DNA of 64,000 bases from contig NC_072466.1 of NCBI RefSeq assembly GCF_027596085.1, positions 21,348,905-21,412,904 of the forward strand, given 5' to 3'. Position 1 is the stretch's first letter. The number at the start of each line of letters is the position of its first letter. The notes beneath the pieces were generated by a model. It was not told where the DNA came from. It did not search any database and saw nothing but the letters and a program-made list of their open reading frames with translations. A program made the translations under genes and the position numbers. This DNA comes from Anoplopoma fimbria. Lineage: Eukaryota > Chordata > Actinopteri > Perciformes > Anoplopomatidae. Shown piece by piece: positions 12,220-31,780 of this stretch.

Positions 12220-12762
12220 TCAACCTTTTCCTTTCCTAAAGAAATGCAAATGGACTTTTCTGTATCTTTGTAACTTGATCCTGAAAACTGAAGTCTGCGA
12301 TGGTGCTAACTGTTGACTGACTTTGACCATGTGATGTGCTAAGCCTACAATACTCCCGTACTTTATCCAAAGGTTCATATTACTGTCCTTGTAGCTCCAC
12401 TGTATTAGACTGCTACTTGGCTGTTTTCTTTATTCCAATCCTCTCTTCCAGTGGTTAAACAGTGGTTATGATGTACATTATATTGTGTGCTCTGAGTTAC
12501 GTACAAGTATTTTATACCTTTTTTTTTTATCGTCTCGTTCCGCCCTTTTATTGGGCAGATTCTATTTTCTTTTTTTTTTAATTCATGTTTTTTGGCACTT
12601 TGTTGGAACATAAACTCACAAGAATAAGCTATATTTGGTTCGACTCAACCAAGTTCCTATTTCCTTCCTGCCCGCGTGTTGGCATACGACCAGTGTTAAT
12701 GGTTTTTAAGCTATGGAGTCATGGCAGTGGGACTAGCATTAGGGAAATGAGTTTGTCATAGC

Positions 12763-12768
12763 AATAAA
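12763..12768 (+). terminator. Probable znf395 polyadenylation signal
   Basis: AATAAA followed directly by a run of A. It is the first canonical signal I see downstream of the znf395 stop at 10903, implying a 3'UTR of about 1.9 kb that includes transposon sequence. An ATTAAA variant near 11795 is an alternative. Confidence 0.45.
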
Positions 12769-14955
12769 CAAAAAAAAAAAAAGAGTAAATATATTGTCAA
12801 ACACAAATTAAAAAGCACTGAGAATTTGAAAAGTGTTCAGTACTGCTTTTTTTCCTTCTGCATGACAGTCCACAAAAGAAATAGCAAACTGTTTTATTGT
12901 AGTTTTCTCTATACACATTTTGTATGAAGACTCAGAACAATGGTATAATGTAAGAAATGTAGTCTGAAATGTACACTGTATTCACAAATTTCATTTAATG
13001 CACACATGCACGTGCACAGTCACACTGCAATCACCCACGCACTCATACGCATACATTATTACACCTTGTAATCAAACACTTATAAACACTGAAACACTAT
13101 TAAGATGTAAAAGAATGTATGTGACCTGCTAGTGTAGGAAAATGTGTTGATGGGCAAAAATGACAAAATTAACATAATTTCACCCAAGCAGAAATGTGTT
13201 ATTCTGTATAATTATGACCACAGCTGACATGCACTTTTCACTACAATCGACCCTTCGCCAAGCTTTGCCCCCTGCTGCTGTTACCACAGAACCCACACTG
13301 CCACTAACTGCACTCCCTGAAGAAATACATGTTTCTAGTTTTTTGAAAAACAAAAGAGAGATGCAGACAAACGGGGTCTATTATATGTTTTTGAAGGATC
13401 TATCCAGGCTGTCAAACCGATTCAGCAGTGAACACAGGTTAAAAAGATAGAAACTGAAGCTAAAGCTACAGATCACAGTCAAAATGAAGGAATAAAACTG
13501 TTCCTGTAAAGCCGGGTAGGACTTCATTAAAGAGCTTTAGCAGCATCATGTGTATACATTCAGTATACCTTCTGTAGCTAGCCTAGCATAATAGTGCTAA
13601 TGCTAGTTAATGCTAATGTTAGGCTCCACAGGGTTTTGTGTAGAAACGTTTTTGTATCGCCCGGGTAGCAAGCATCACTATAACACAACGTTTTAACCAG
13701 TACTAGCTCCATATCCATTTAACCAGCCAGAACAACATGAACAACATTTAAAAATCGCGCTCCTCTATGATTTGCCAGTCTGCATTTGAGGGCAGGACTT
13801 TGTGAAGGGTCAATTCTCTTCTACTAAGAGTTTTGCTCTTCTTTTTTTTTTCTTGAGACCATGGAAGGGGAGCGTTGTAGCTTTTATTTTCAGTGAATGG
13901 GGGGGTCCAAAGAAAATATTAATAACTGGAGGCTTTGCATTTATAAAAAGGGAACTATAAGGTTTAGCCCCCATCCCCACAAAAATATTGTTTGTACAGT
14001 CCCTTAGATGATCAGCAAATATACTGACACTACTAATACTGGGAGAATAAAGGAATTATAGACTTAAGTTTTCTCTATATTTCAGGAGTTTTCTGATCAG
14101 TATCAGCCAAAGTGTTTCTTTATGTTTAACATCTAGTGTGTTATAATCATATTATATAAAATCATGTTAGTTATGATTTCACTGTAATTGCAAAAAAAAA
14201 TCCTAAGAGTTCCATGAATATTACACGGCAGTCAGTATCCAATGGGCAACATGTGTGTTCTACAAACACTAGAGGACAGTATTGTTCCACTGAGAGGAGC
14301 CCAAGTGAGCCTGCCAACCTGCTGCTTCCTGGAGAGAAAGTCAACACTTGTAGGGTTTACATTGATAGCCCCATACTAAATGGGCAAAATAAGAATACAA
14401 AAGAAAGGAAAAATAAATGATTTTGGTCAAAACTCAGAAGGAAGCAATGGGGACAATGCTTTTTTTTAATAGCAGAGAACCAGAGTTTTGGTTCTCTTTG
14501 GTTCGCATCGATTTCCCTAACTCTCAGTTTAAAGAAAATTCACATCTATTGTGTTTATTTAATTAAGTTCCTTAAGCAGAAAATTATCTTATATCAGTAA
14601 TTAACAGTTAGTGCTTTAGTACTGTCCAACCATCTGACTGAACCATCTGAAAATGTAATAATAATAATAATAATAGTACTAATAATAATAGTTTGTGTTT
14701 TGTTTCGTACCAAAATGCCTTTTTAAAAGGGGAAACCTATGTAGCAACAAATATGTCCATTACATGAGGGCCGGACATTAGTCACAGCTCTCATATCACA
14801 TAGTGCAAATAACGCATCCATCCACACATGCATGAAAGTGCATTTTAAATGTCACGCCCTCAGGTCTCACCTCTGGTGAAGTTTTCCAATCTCATTTGGC
14901 CCCTTTCTTACACCGACACACAAAAATATATATTCGATTGCACTTCTCTAAATCT
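12769..14955. other. Intergenic space between convergent znf395 and pnoc
   Basis: No gene is supported here. It contains short microsatellites ((TAA)n near 14659-14690), C/G-poor sequence and isolated AATAAA motifs. Small frames on both strands lack recognisable features. Confidence 0.5.
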
Positions 14956-14961
14956 TTTATT
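14956..14961 (-). terminator. Probable pnoc polyadenylation signal
   Basis: TTTATT on the plus strand is AATAAA on the minus strand, about 180 bp past the pnoc stop codon. The spacing suits a short neuropeptide-gene 3'UTR. Confidence 0.5.
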
Positions 14962-15142
14962 TCACAGAATGGTATGAGCTTGATTAGAAGGACATCACGG
15001 TCAAAAACTTTCCTTGTTACTTATAGACACAAAGAGAGATGCGGTGAGATGGTGGAGTCTGTTCTTCTGGTGACTGCTGTGTGAGCTGCTGAAAACATGA
15101 TTGGTTGAGGTAACTGGGGTGGCGAGAGCAAACGGATATAGA

Positions 15143-22091
<6,949 letters not shown>

Positions 22092-22739
22092 CGCTCAGCA
22101 CAGCTAGACGGGCAAGGAGTCCAGCAGGTATGAGGGAAGAGTCTAAAACAAAAGGGTCACCAGCTGGAGAATCTGGAAGATAAAGCCTTTTGGGATGTGG
22201 GTCCAGCCTACAGGGAGAAAGCAGACAGAGTGCCAGGAGCATTGCATCAATTCCGGTTTATAGGAGTTTATCAGCTAGATTTGGGCAATCAGTCAAAGCG
22301 TTGGTGGTGGGAGCCAACACTAGGGGATGGACAATGTGGGTGGGATGGAGAGACAGAATACAACCTGAGGCAATAAATGAGAAAATTGGTATTTTCCAGT
22401 GGACAGGAAGCAAGCCACTACAGGCTGCAGCGTTGTATCACTGATGGAAATCAGACAGCAGAAATGAGCAGATCTGTGCTTGAAGACATCATGGACACCA
22501 CGGGTCATGCCCTGTATCAACAAAAGCAGCTTGGTGTAGGGGCTTCAAAGCTGCAAACCAGGTGCATGGCGTTTGGTGCTTGACATCCACTCCCTGACCC
22601 CCATCTATCCTGTCACTCACCGCTGTATCATCCCATAACACAGAGATAACAAAGAATCAACAGCCACTCAGAACATAACAGATTGCCTCTGCCCATAGAC
22701 TGCTGCCTCACCAGAAACATATGGCCTCTGCATGTTCAG

Positions 22740-23095
22740 GTTCAGCTGCACCAAATCAGTCCGAACCCTTTATGGTTGTAGATGAAAGCTTCGGAACACA
22801 AAAAGGTTCTCGGTAGAAACCCATGAGTTGGTTCTAGATGCAACCCTTTGTATATATACACAAGTTATTGGTGGAACCCTGTGGTTGGATTCTAGCACGG
22901 TTGTCTGTAGAACTATTAATAGGGGGTTCTGGGTAGAACATTTCACAGCTGGTTCTAACCCTTTATGTTGGTTTCAAATTCAAACCCTCTGAAATAATTC
23001 CAGGTGGTTCTACCAGGAACCAAAACTGGTTCTCCTATGAGGAGGAAGTCCAAGAATCCTTTATGGGTCTGGTTAGCACCTTTATTTCTAAGTGT
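22740..23095. repeat. Decayed GGTTCT-repeat MITE, second copy
   Basis: Recurring GGTTCT...GAACC motifs and a right end CACCTTTATTTCTAAGTGTG resemble the element at 8212-8911. Tandem units are too decayed to count. Confidence 0.4.
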
Positions 23096-25829
23096 GTACA
23101 GGGCACCTTAAAACCTGCATTACATAACTTTTTGGCCACTTGGGGGCAGTCGAAATAAGCTATAAACACAACGCTGATATATTATCATCTATTAAGTTGC
23201 TATGGCTAACTTGTTAGCAAACAGTTGGAAATCCAACCCGTCTAACACACATATAAAGAGGAAAAAAACTTCCGGATGACCCACACAAGCACCCATCGGG
23301 TCAAATGGAAAATAATTTTCACAGGCTTGATGAAGACAGGAACATGTGATAAAAGTCACAGGTAGTACCAACCCAGTCCCACAGCGGAGACCTCAGATTG
23401 ATGAGAGTGAATGGAAATCTTTAACAAAACACAGAGTGGGTGTCGTAATGACGGGAAGACTGATGTAAAAATAAGTAAATAGGTAAAAACTAGCACACCG
23501 TGACCATTTTCACTGTACCACATCACCACTCGTATTCAATAGCATATGAAACAGGTCATGTGTGACCCCGACTCATTTCGAAATATAGAAATGCTTTTAT
23601 GGGAAATCTTTAGAGGGACCTGTTTATTTGCCTTGCAGAGATGTTTGGTGCAATGATCATAGCCTGCTCACTAAGCCCATTTGATATTGTTATGTTCTCT
23701 CTTAAGTGGCCCCTACTAAGTGAGTTGAACAAATGAGTATACCAGTGATGGTGTAGGCCCTGGATACACTCTCGCTTTACAAAGATGTGGCTCTCACACA
23801 TTAATAATATTCTACCGGAGTGTATTAATATGAGCCCCTTTGTCAACATTACTATTAATGAAAAGTCCTGCAATGTCTGTCAGAAGCTTTTTATAATTAG
23901 ACAAAGGATGTCAATTTTTTTGCCTCCACACATTCAGCGGCTCATATTAGAATATTGGGATTTAGGCTTTTTGCTAAACAATTTGGGGACAACATCTGAT
24001 CATCTATGGTGCAACAGCACATTATCACTAGCTTTTGATTTCATTTTACAAAAGAGCATTCCATTATTTTCTAACATTAGTTTCTTTATGTTTTTACATT
24101 AGTTTCAAGGATGATTTGATGAAAACACATGACATGCATTAGGCAAAAACTTTCAAACCTACTTTGAGCGTAATTCTTCTAAAGCTATGTGTCGAAGCGA
24201 TGTATCTAGTTTATCCAATTTTGAAGTGATTTGTTTCAAAATTTCCATAACGAGTGAAGTTGCATTTATTCCTTCATTTCTATTAGCCCGCAGATTTGTT
24301 TACCGTAGATTCACGTAGCAGCATCTCACTTTTGATGAACAGGTATAGCAATTTACGTCTTTCTAAAGGCTCAGGGAATGAGTTACCAAGACACCGTCTG
24401 CTGTCATCCCTCTTTTGAATGGAAGTCATGATTTTTAGGGAGAAAGAATTGACAACGACTTTAACTGTTAATGAGCTACTTTGTCATCGATCTGCAGCAT
24501 TGCGATGTTTAAAGTGGGTAGTGAGCGGGTTGTAGTGATTTGGGCTGGTCATGTCGTTGACACAGGATGGGTTAAGGCTGACTGCACTTGCTCAGTGTTT
24601 ATTTACTACATAATCAAATCTGCTTGTAAACCTTTTGTTCCCACTCAGCATGTCACACTTAACCCTTTATTACCCGGCAATACATCCCATTAACAGGAGA
24701 TTTTTTTATGTGGAGTAGTAGTAAACTATAGTAGTAGTTTTGGTACGATCCAGTGCATATGGCAAGTTTCAATGGTCGTGTCTCCGTTTTGAGATGAAAT
24801 CACCAGCTCACTCAGTTGATGTTGCGGCGAATACAGATTCAGTGCAGCCGACTGGAAAATTACACGGAGCCGAGCAAAGATGTGAGCTGCTTTTATTTTC
24901 TTCAACAGAGATTTAATGAACATGATTTAAGTTGAATAAGGCAGAAATTATACTGAATCCCTGCTTTTACAACCATGAGATTCTTGATAAATGAGAATGT
25001 TTTTCTTCAAATTAGGAAATGAAACCACAATCATTCACACATGTAAAAGGCACATCTGTATACCTTTTACTACTGAAGTCCTGCGTTTAAAGGGCAGCTC
25101 CACTTATTTTTCACATTAAGTTCAGTTTTCCTATGAGAAGGAGAACTATATGCCCCTTTTCACAGCAGCCATATTCACATGTTATAGAAGGGTAAACACA
25201 GGTGTAACTGATTAAATCAATCCTGGTCCTGTTCCATTTAGTGTGTCACAGCCGTTCAAGTGAGCCAGCTGCACAATGGCCCACTTAAATTGAACTGGGC
25301 CATAATTGATGTTATCAATTATTTACCCATAGTTCACCCTGCAAAGACATTTCAAAATGGCTGCTTGTAAAAACGGTTGTGTAACATATTCTGTGGCTCT
25401 AGAGGAGCTCCCAGATAACACCAGTGATGTCACCGGGGTTATCACAGCTGGGGCTTGACAAGAGGCAGGAGATGTGGGTTTGGAAAGAAGGGCATGTAGG
25501 AGTCAGGAAAGATCTAATAAATTAAGATATTAAGTTGCATTATGTCATCTCAACCTCTGCTGCTTCAATTTTGACGAATCTCTTGCTAATCTGACATTTT
25601 CGAGTCCCCCAACTTTATTTGAGTGCAATACTAAATTGCTGGAGTGCACCTGTAATTGATTTTTACTCACCGAAGAGCAGTCAAGGCCAGATGATTTTAT
25701 TTTTTACTTGTCATAAACTTTGATAATATCACCAGCACAAAGATCCAAGTCAAGCACAGTGTAGTTCATGAAAACTAAAGATGAAGAGTATTTCATCATC
25801 ATTGTAAACGTCAGGCTCTAGGGTTGGCG

Positions 25830-25877
25830 CTGTAGGTCTGTCAGTCAGACAGACCTGTCAGTCAGACAGACCTACAG
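25830..25877. repeat. Hairpin with nested direct repeat
   Basis: CTGTAGGTCTGTC at the left is inverted exactly as GACAGACCTACAG at the right. Inside, GTCAGTCAGACAGACCT occurs twice in tandem. The 48-bp block could fold as a stem-loop. Confidence 0.85.
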
Positions 25878-27029
25878 CTGCTAGTTAATACTTAAGTTTG
25901 ATATATGATCATGTCTAAACAACTCATTTGGAGCTTTTTCCATTCTCTTGAGAGCAGAATACGTAAGTATACTACAATCACAGTCATTAAAAAAGACAGA
26001 AAACTTTCTTGGATCATGACAACGTAGGCACATTAAAACAGGGCTTTCAAAGGATAAGAAACACAGAATAGTGTTATGAGGTTATATCTTATTGAGAACA
26101 TATACAGCAACATATACAATATATAACCACTGATCCAGGAAAGAAGAGTAATTTTGGTTAATTATTTTGTACCCTCATGTCTTGGGTTATTGTGCCTAGG
26201 AGCTCCTGAAAGCCAGGCGCCAGAAACAGTCTCAATTTGACCATAATCTCAATGACTTCAAATTGAATCTATGCACTTCACATCTGTGACACTTTGAGCC
26301 ATGAAATTACACACTCTTGTCTCTGCTCTATTCCAGTTATGATACAGCTCCTGGTCTTGATATTGCCACTCGTCAATTTTTTTTGCCACCCGTCCCTATA
26401 AATTTGCATTCTATTTCAGCTATCTTTAATTTTCATATCATTTGCATAATCTAGCTGACAGAGCCAGCAGTTGACTATGTGCAGGGGGCTGATATATGAC
26501 ACACTGAACACGGGTGAAGCAGTTCAGGGGAAAGGGAGGCCCCTGAACAGCAGGCTTTCCCCCAAGTAGAAACAAGGCAATCCATCCAGGAGCCTGGGGA
26601 GAGCTGCATTTGAAAGTATATCTTCACCATTTTCACAAATAAAAACAACCTTGCCCTTTAAAATGAACGCTGGCATGAAAGCAAAAAGAAAATGGACCAT
26701 AACGAAGGGCCTGATGTCCCTCTACTTTTAGATTAGTCCTTTCCATCTTGCACAAATGAATGCTTTTACCCGGTTCTTTACCAAACAAATACACTCTTTT
26801 ATGCTTCCATTAGAGTTAACTAAGACCCTGAAAATGTTTTCGAGAGAAAATGTTCTCCCCTTTCAATCACGCAGGAAGCAATCAGAGCATTCATTAAAAG
26901 ACCACCCGTCTCATGCATTTTGTTTTTCTGAGAACAGTTTTTTGTCCAAGCCTGAAATACATAAGATTATCTGAAGTAATGTTGAGTGACTGGATTTTTC
27001 CCCCTACCTTTTTCTTGACTTTGACAAAA

Positions 27030-27320
27030 AAATATTGGGCCTCATGGAAGAACCACTCTTACAGGAGGATGGCCAACACGGTAACGTGATAATGCAAATG
27101 GCCCTATCTAGAGCCAATGTGTGGCTGTCCTTTCTGGGCCACTGTAGAAACATGGGGACTGGCTCCATGAAGAGAACCCGCTCCGAATGTAGATATAAAC
27201 GGCTCATTCTTAAGTAGTGAAAACACAGTGATTCTTATTTTCACATGAATTTTCACGAAAGAATACATAATTACTAATATTATATTCCATTTATGCTTAA
27301 ATTCTTCTAAATGCTACATG
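27030..27320 (+). repeat. Dispersed repeat (CATCTAGTGGTGAG family), partial
   Basis: Shares CCTATCTAGAGCCA, ACTGTAGAAACATGG and ATGTAGATATAAACGGCTCATT-like blocks with the copies at 11745 and (inverted) 59460. Strongly diverged; ends approximate. Confidence 0.4.
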
Positions 27321-27939
27321 CTGGCCCTTCAAGTGGCTTGTACGGGTGATTTAGGATTATTTGCCACATTCACCACTTTTCTTGTATTTTGAAGCTTTTG
27401 CAATTTACGAGTGGTCAGGACCTGTCGTAGGACTCCTGTGCAGCTAGTCTGCTGTTATAAGATCAAGTTTTCACTAACGGATTGGATATTTCATTACTTT
27501 GAAGCAGTTTGGAGTTTGAAAATCCTTTATACATTACACTTCATAATTATGTTGGCATTATCCTGTTTGACTCTGTAATTCGAATTATAATATGATTCTA
27601 AATTTACTCATATAGTGTAACGATATCAACATTCATTTAAATTTGCTGTTGATGCTATTGTAAAACACTACAATATTAAAATGAACGTATTCAAATATTT
27701 GACCCTTCCCGTTGCCGTCAACGATGGCCTTGCTGAAGCGAGACATTTATAGAACCTTTTCGTCTTTATTTCAGCGACGGGACGACCCTCAGGTGACATT
27801 AACTGCTCTGAAAGCAGGACTTTAAAAGAGAACATATGGGCCAGGTGGTGTATAACCGTGTATGGTTTTATTGGGGCGTTATGCTCATTTATAACTCTCG
27901 TGAATGGACGCTCATTTATCATGGTCATTTACACATTGA

Positions 27940-28308
27940 AGGGCTGCACGGTGGTGTAGTGGTTAGCACTGTCGCCTCACAGCAAGAGGGGCCTGGGTTC
28001 AATTCCCGGGCTGGACAACCTTCTGTGTGGAGTTTGCATGTTCTCCCCGTGTCAGTGTGGGTTCTCTCCGGGTTCTCCGGCTTCCTCCCACAGTCCAAAG
28101 ACATGCAGGTTAGGTGCATTGATGACTCTGAAATTGCCCGTAGGTGTGGATGTGAGTGTGAGTGGTTGTCTGTCTCTATATGTCAGCCCTGCGACAGACT
28201 GGAGACCTGTCCAGGGTGAACCCTGCCTTCACCCATTGACAGCTGAGGTCGGCTCCAGCACCCCTGAGACCCTTAACTGGATAAGCAGGTTACGGAAAAT
28301 GGAATGGA
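27940..28308 (+). mobile_element. tRNA-like SINE with 13-bp target duplication
   Basis: Starts GGGCTGCACGGTGGTGTAGT, with an A-box-like TAGTGGTTAGCACTG and a B-box-like GGTTCAATTCC, as expected for an internal Pol III promoter. The body holds GTCCAAAGACATGCAGG, a block common in teleost repeats. It ends GGTTACGGAAAATGGAATGG. ATTTACACATTGA occurs exactly on both sides (27927-27939 and 28309-28321), marking the insertion limits to within a base. Confidence 0.85.
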
Positions 28309-30884
28309 ATTTACACATTGATCTGAAGTTAGGAGGGTTTGCTGAATCTGACGTGGCTTACTCGTATGAGCCCATCGTACAAAAAAACAGTAAGAGGAAA
28401 TCAAGATAAGAAACCATAAATATTCTTGTTGTCCTAAGATCTTAAATGAAACATTATATTTATCCTCCCTCTCAAGAGTAATACTTTTCCCACACTCCCT
28501 TATGTAAAAAACCAACAAGTGAAGGGATGTGGGAACGGGATGCGAGCTGCCTGTACACCACGTACAAAGTGGCAGAGTAAAGTGTATTAATAAAGCTACG
28601 GTTGGGATAAATCCACATTAGCAGCTGTAATGAAGGGTGGAGAGGGGGCCAAGGTGTCACGAATGTGAGAGGGATGGGGGGGGAGAAGAGCTCCTCTCCG
28701 ACAAAGCACTGACTCACTCTATCTCATCCATTAGTCGCCTGCATGAAGCTGGGAAACACAAAGGAGTCTGCTAATGCATAGATAACCTAGAGGTCTCTCT
28801 CTGCTTCCTGTTGCATCCACTTTCCCGTTCTTCTCTCAACACTCCCCTTTTCTTCCTCTATGCATCTCCATTTCCACATCTGTGAATGGTGGCTGGGATC
28901 TTTTTTTTTTTTTTATCTTTAATGACATATTGCTGAGGTTTCCAGTCTCTTCCAGCGGTGCGTAGATCTTAACTCCCCTTCATTAAGGCCAAGCTGAAGC
29001 CAGGGGCCGCCAAAGATGGATGGAGTGAAGATGTGGTCACTTTCTATGAAGGGAAAATGATTAAAATTCCTGTTGTACCTATTACTTCTCGCGGGGCCAT
29101 TAATGGTACCTGATTAATTCTTTATAACCGGAGGAGATTCATAAGTGTTTTATCGCCTCACACTCGCTTAAAATCGCTTGTTGAAAACACGTTGATGTGG
29201 GATAATGGGCCTTTTAAGCGCAGTTTAGTGTGTGAGTGGAGAGCGGGGAAAAGACAAAGACGGGCCTTGTGACACTGATTCCAAATTCATAGTTTTCTCC
29301 AGCCTGCTTCTGATACATTTCACCGAACGCCCCTGTGAAATCAATACGGTCTATTCTTTTAAGGGGTTAGTTTACTCAAATGAAAAATGTAATCTGTGGT
29401 CTTTTGAAGTTAGTTTTACTCGTCCAGGTTTTACATTTCTCCTTTAATTCTAATACAGTAAAATAATACACTTAAGGCTGTGAAAGATCATAAAAAAAAG
29501 AAAACATGCATCTTTTCCCGTCAACACTGTCCCAAACTGTGATACCAATTGTCATTTGTAAATGCTGTGAGTGGGTGTACCTCCATTGTATGGAGATGGA
29601 GGAAGAAATGGCAGAGACAGACATCTCAAAACCTTAGGCACATAAAACCAAATATCTCAGCATCCACGGCCATATACAACTAGGGGTAGATAGAAAAATA
29701 TATATTTTTTGGTAATTTGACTCCATTTCACCTGAGCCTACAGTTGTAATACTATAAACTACAGCAGATTTGTTAAGACTGAAATGTAAGGCATGATTTT
29801 TATCTACATAATGAGGAGAAACTAAACATTTCAGTGAACTATTCGCTGTAATTCTTTGTTTCTCCCAAAATATCTACTCTTGCAATACAACATCCGCTCA
29901 TAGCAACTATTCCTTTAATACAGAATAGATATGAGGCATACAATACATTTGTTGTCTGAACCTAACCACAGGTAGGATGTGAACCCTTGTCTCTAATGTC
30001 ATGATCCTACCCCATGGTTTCCTACCCATAACTTATTTGCCATGCAGTTTAAAGATAAAGCACTCCTTTAAAAATGAAAAAGGTGGAAATGTCCTCATCA
30101 TACAAACACAGTTATGCAAACATAATGTCTAGGAGACAAGGTTGCTCAGAACATGGACTGAGCAGGACTACTTCTTTTGTATGATCTAGTTCAGTGAGTG
30201 AAAACTGATTATCCAGAAAAAACAGGGACATCCTTCCCTATTGTATTGAGGTGGAGTCAGACATCTCTGAGGCAAATATCTCAGAGCTTGCATGAAATAA
30301 TACCATAACACTCTGCATGGATAGATACACTAAAAGTAAAAGAGAAAACATTTGGTAATTTTGGCTGAAGCGCCCCTTTAATGTATGTTAGACTTTTAAA
30401 TGGCTTAGAAAATGGAGGGATTTAAAGGAAAACAGCACATAGAAATAAGGAATAAAAATGCTCCCACTCCCACTGTAACTGTAGTTGTTACTAGAATTGA
30501 CATTGCTGATATTAACCTTAAATGAGTGACGTCTTCTGAACCAGGCTCGCTGCAACATGTTAGTGCTCATCACGTGGTGACTCATCAGGCCAGCCTCCTG
30601 ACATGAGATAGTGTATCTCTCATAGGTCACTGATTGCCTGCAATTAGACTCTACTCTATAAACTAATTTAAAAGTCCAACCCTAATGGGATAATTTCCAG
30701 ATCGTCTTTTGGTTCTCTGATGGAGAAATGTTCTTTCTGTTTTCACACTGCAATACAAATTATAAAGGGCCTAATTTCCACTGGGGATGAAGGTTAACAT
30801 ATCCCCCTCACTTTTATAGTTTCCCGTCGATTTTCAAACTAAAACCTCTCTGAACATTTGACCTCATGCAAGAACGCTTTGGTA

Positions 30885-31375
30885 AGAAGTCTGATTGTAT
30901 AGAAGTCTATGGGAAAAGGACCCTACTTCTCTCTTGATTTATTCCCTCAGTAAACATTGTAAACATGAGTTTATGGTCTCAATCTCTAGTTTAAGGTCTT
31001 CTTAAATACAGCATGAAGTTCATTTAGTAAATTATGGTCCATTTAGAGTCAAATAGACCATAAAGTAGGGTATGCTTTAGGGCGGGGCTACACAGTGATT
31101 GACAGGTAGCTACCATGTCATTGTCCGTGTTTTGTTCTTACAACTTTAACCCTTTCACAGTGTGTTTTCAGTAAGTGAAAGGTAATTCTATCATCTTGGT
31201 TGCCTAAAATTTCTTATTTGGCGTTGCGTTGCAATTAGCTCTATCCTCTGGTGTCACGTCTGGTTACAAATACCAAGTTGACGACAGCCAAAATGTCAAA
31301 CTCTGAGCTTCAAAGCTGTAGTCTACAAACCAATGGGTGACAATGTCAACTTCTTATGGTCAGTCTTTGTTTGTT
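30885..31375 (+). repeat. Dispersed repeat (GTATAGAAGTCTATG family), long copy
   Basis: The first 140 bp (GTATAGAAGTCTATGGG, CTCTCTTGATTTATTCCCTC, GTAAACATGAGTTTATGG) nearly matches 59690-59840. The right part (TCTACAAACCAATGGGTGAC, GTCAACTTCTTATGG) matches 19605-19760. The copies thus represent one longer family with different parts kept. Confidence 0.7.
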
Positions 31376-31738
31376 GGGGTGATATGAAACCTGAAAACAA
31401 CCCTTGCAGACACTCCTTAGGACTGGAAAATGGACTGACTACTTGGTTTTTGAGTAATATTTTTATCTCCACATTAATGTCCTAAAAAGACATTAAATTG
31501 AACATCAAGGCAAGAAGTAAAGCAAAGCTCTTCGTAGTAAGATTTACCTTAATTGTTGTTCCCCCCAACCTCGATTCTTCCTTGAACTCAAAACTCACAT
31601 CCATAGAAGCTCAAGGAAAACGACAGTTTGGTGTTGATTGTACCACAGTAAATCAACACCAAACTTTAACCACTGTGGTCCTGTCCAAACACAGATAACA
31701 AGTCACTCTTTCAAAGACCTTCAGTTTGAGGAGGATTT

Positions 31739-31780
31739 ACACACACAAACACACACAAACACACACACACACACACATAC
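31739..31780. repeat. Impure (AC)n tract
   Basis: ACACACAA units followed by a pure AC run; intergenic. Confidence 0.8.

Noticed and set aside
27950..28020. Functional tRNA gene
   Set aside because: A- and B-box-like motifs are present, but the flanking body and target duplication show a SINE, and no full cloverleaf is evident.
27836..28219. 127-codon open frame and its overlapping partners
   Set aside because: They coincide with the SINE; its Pol III-like boxes and target duplication explain the sequence.
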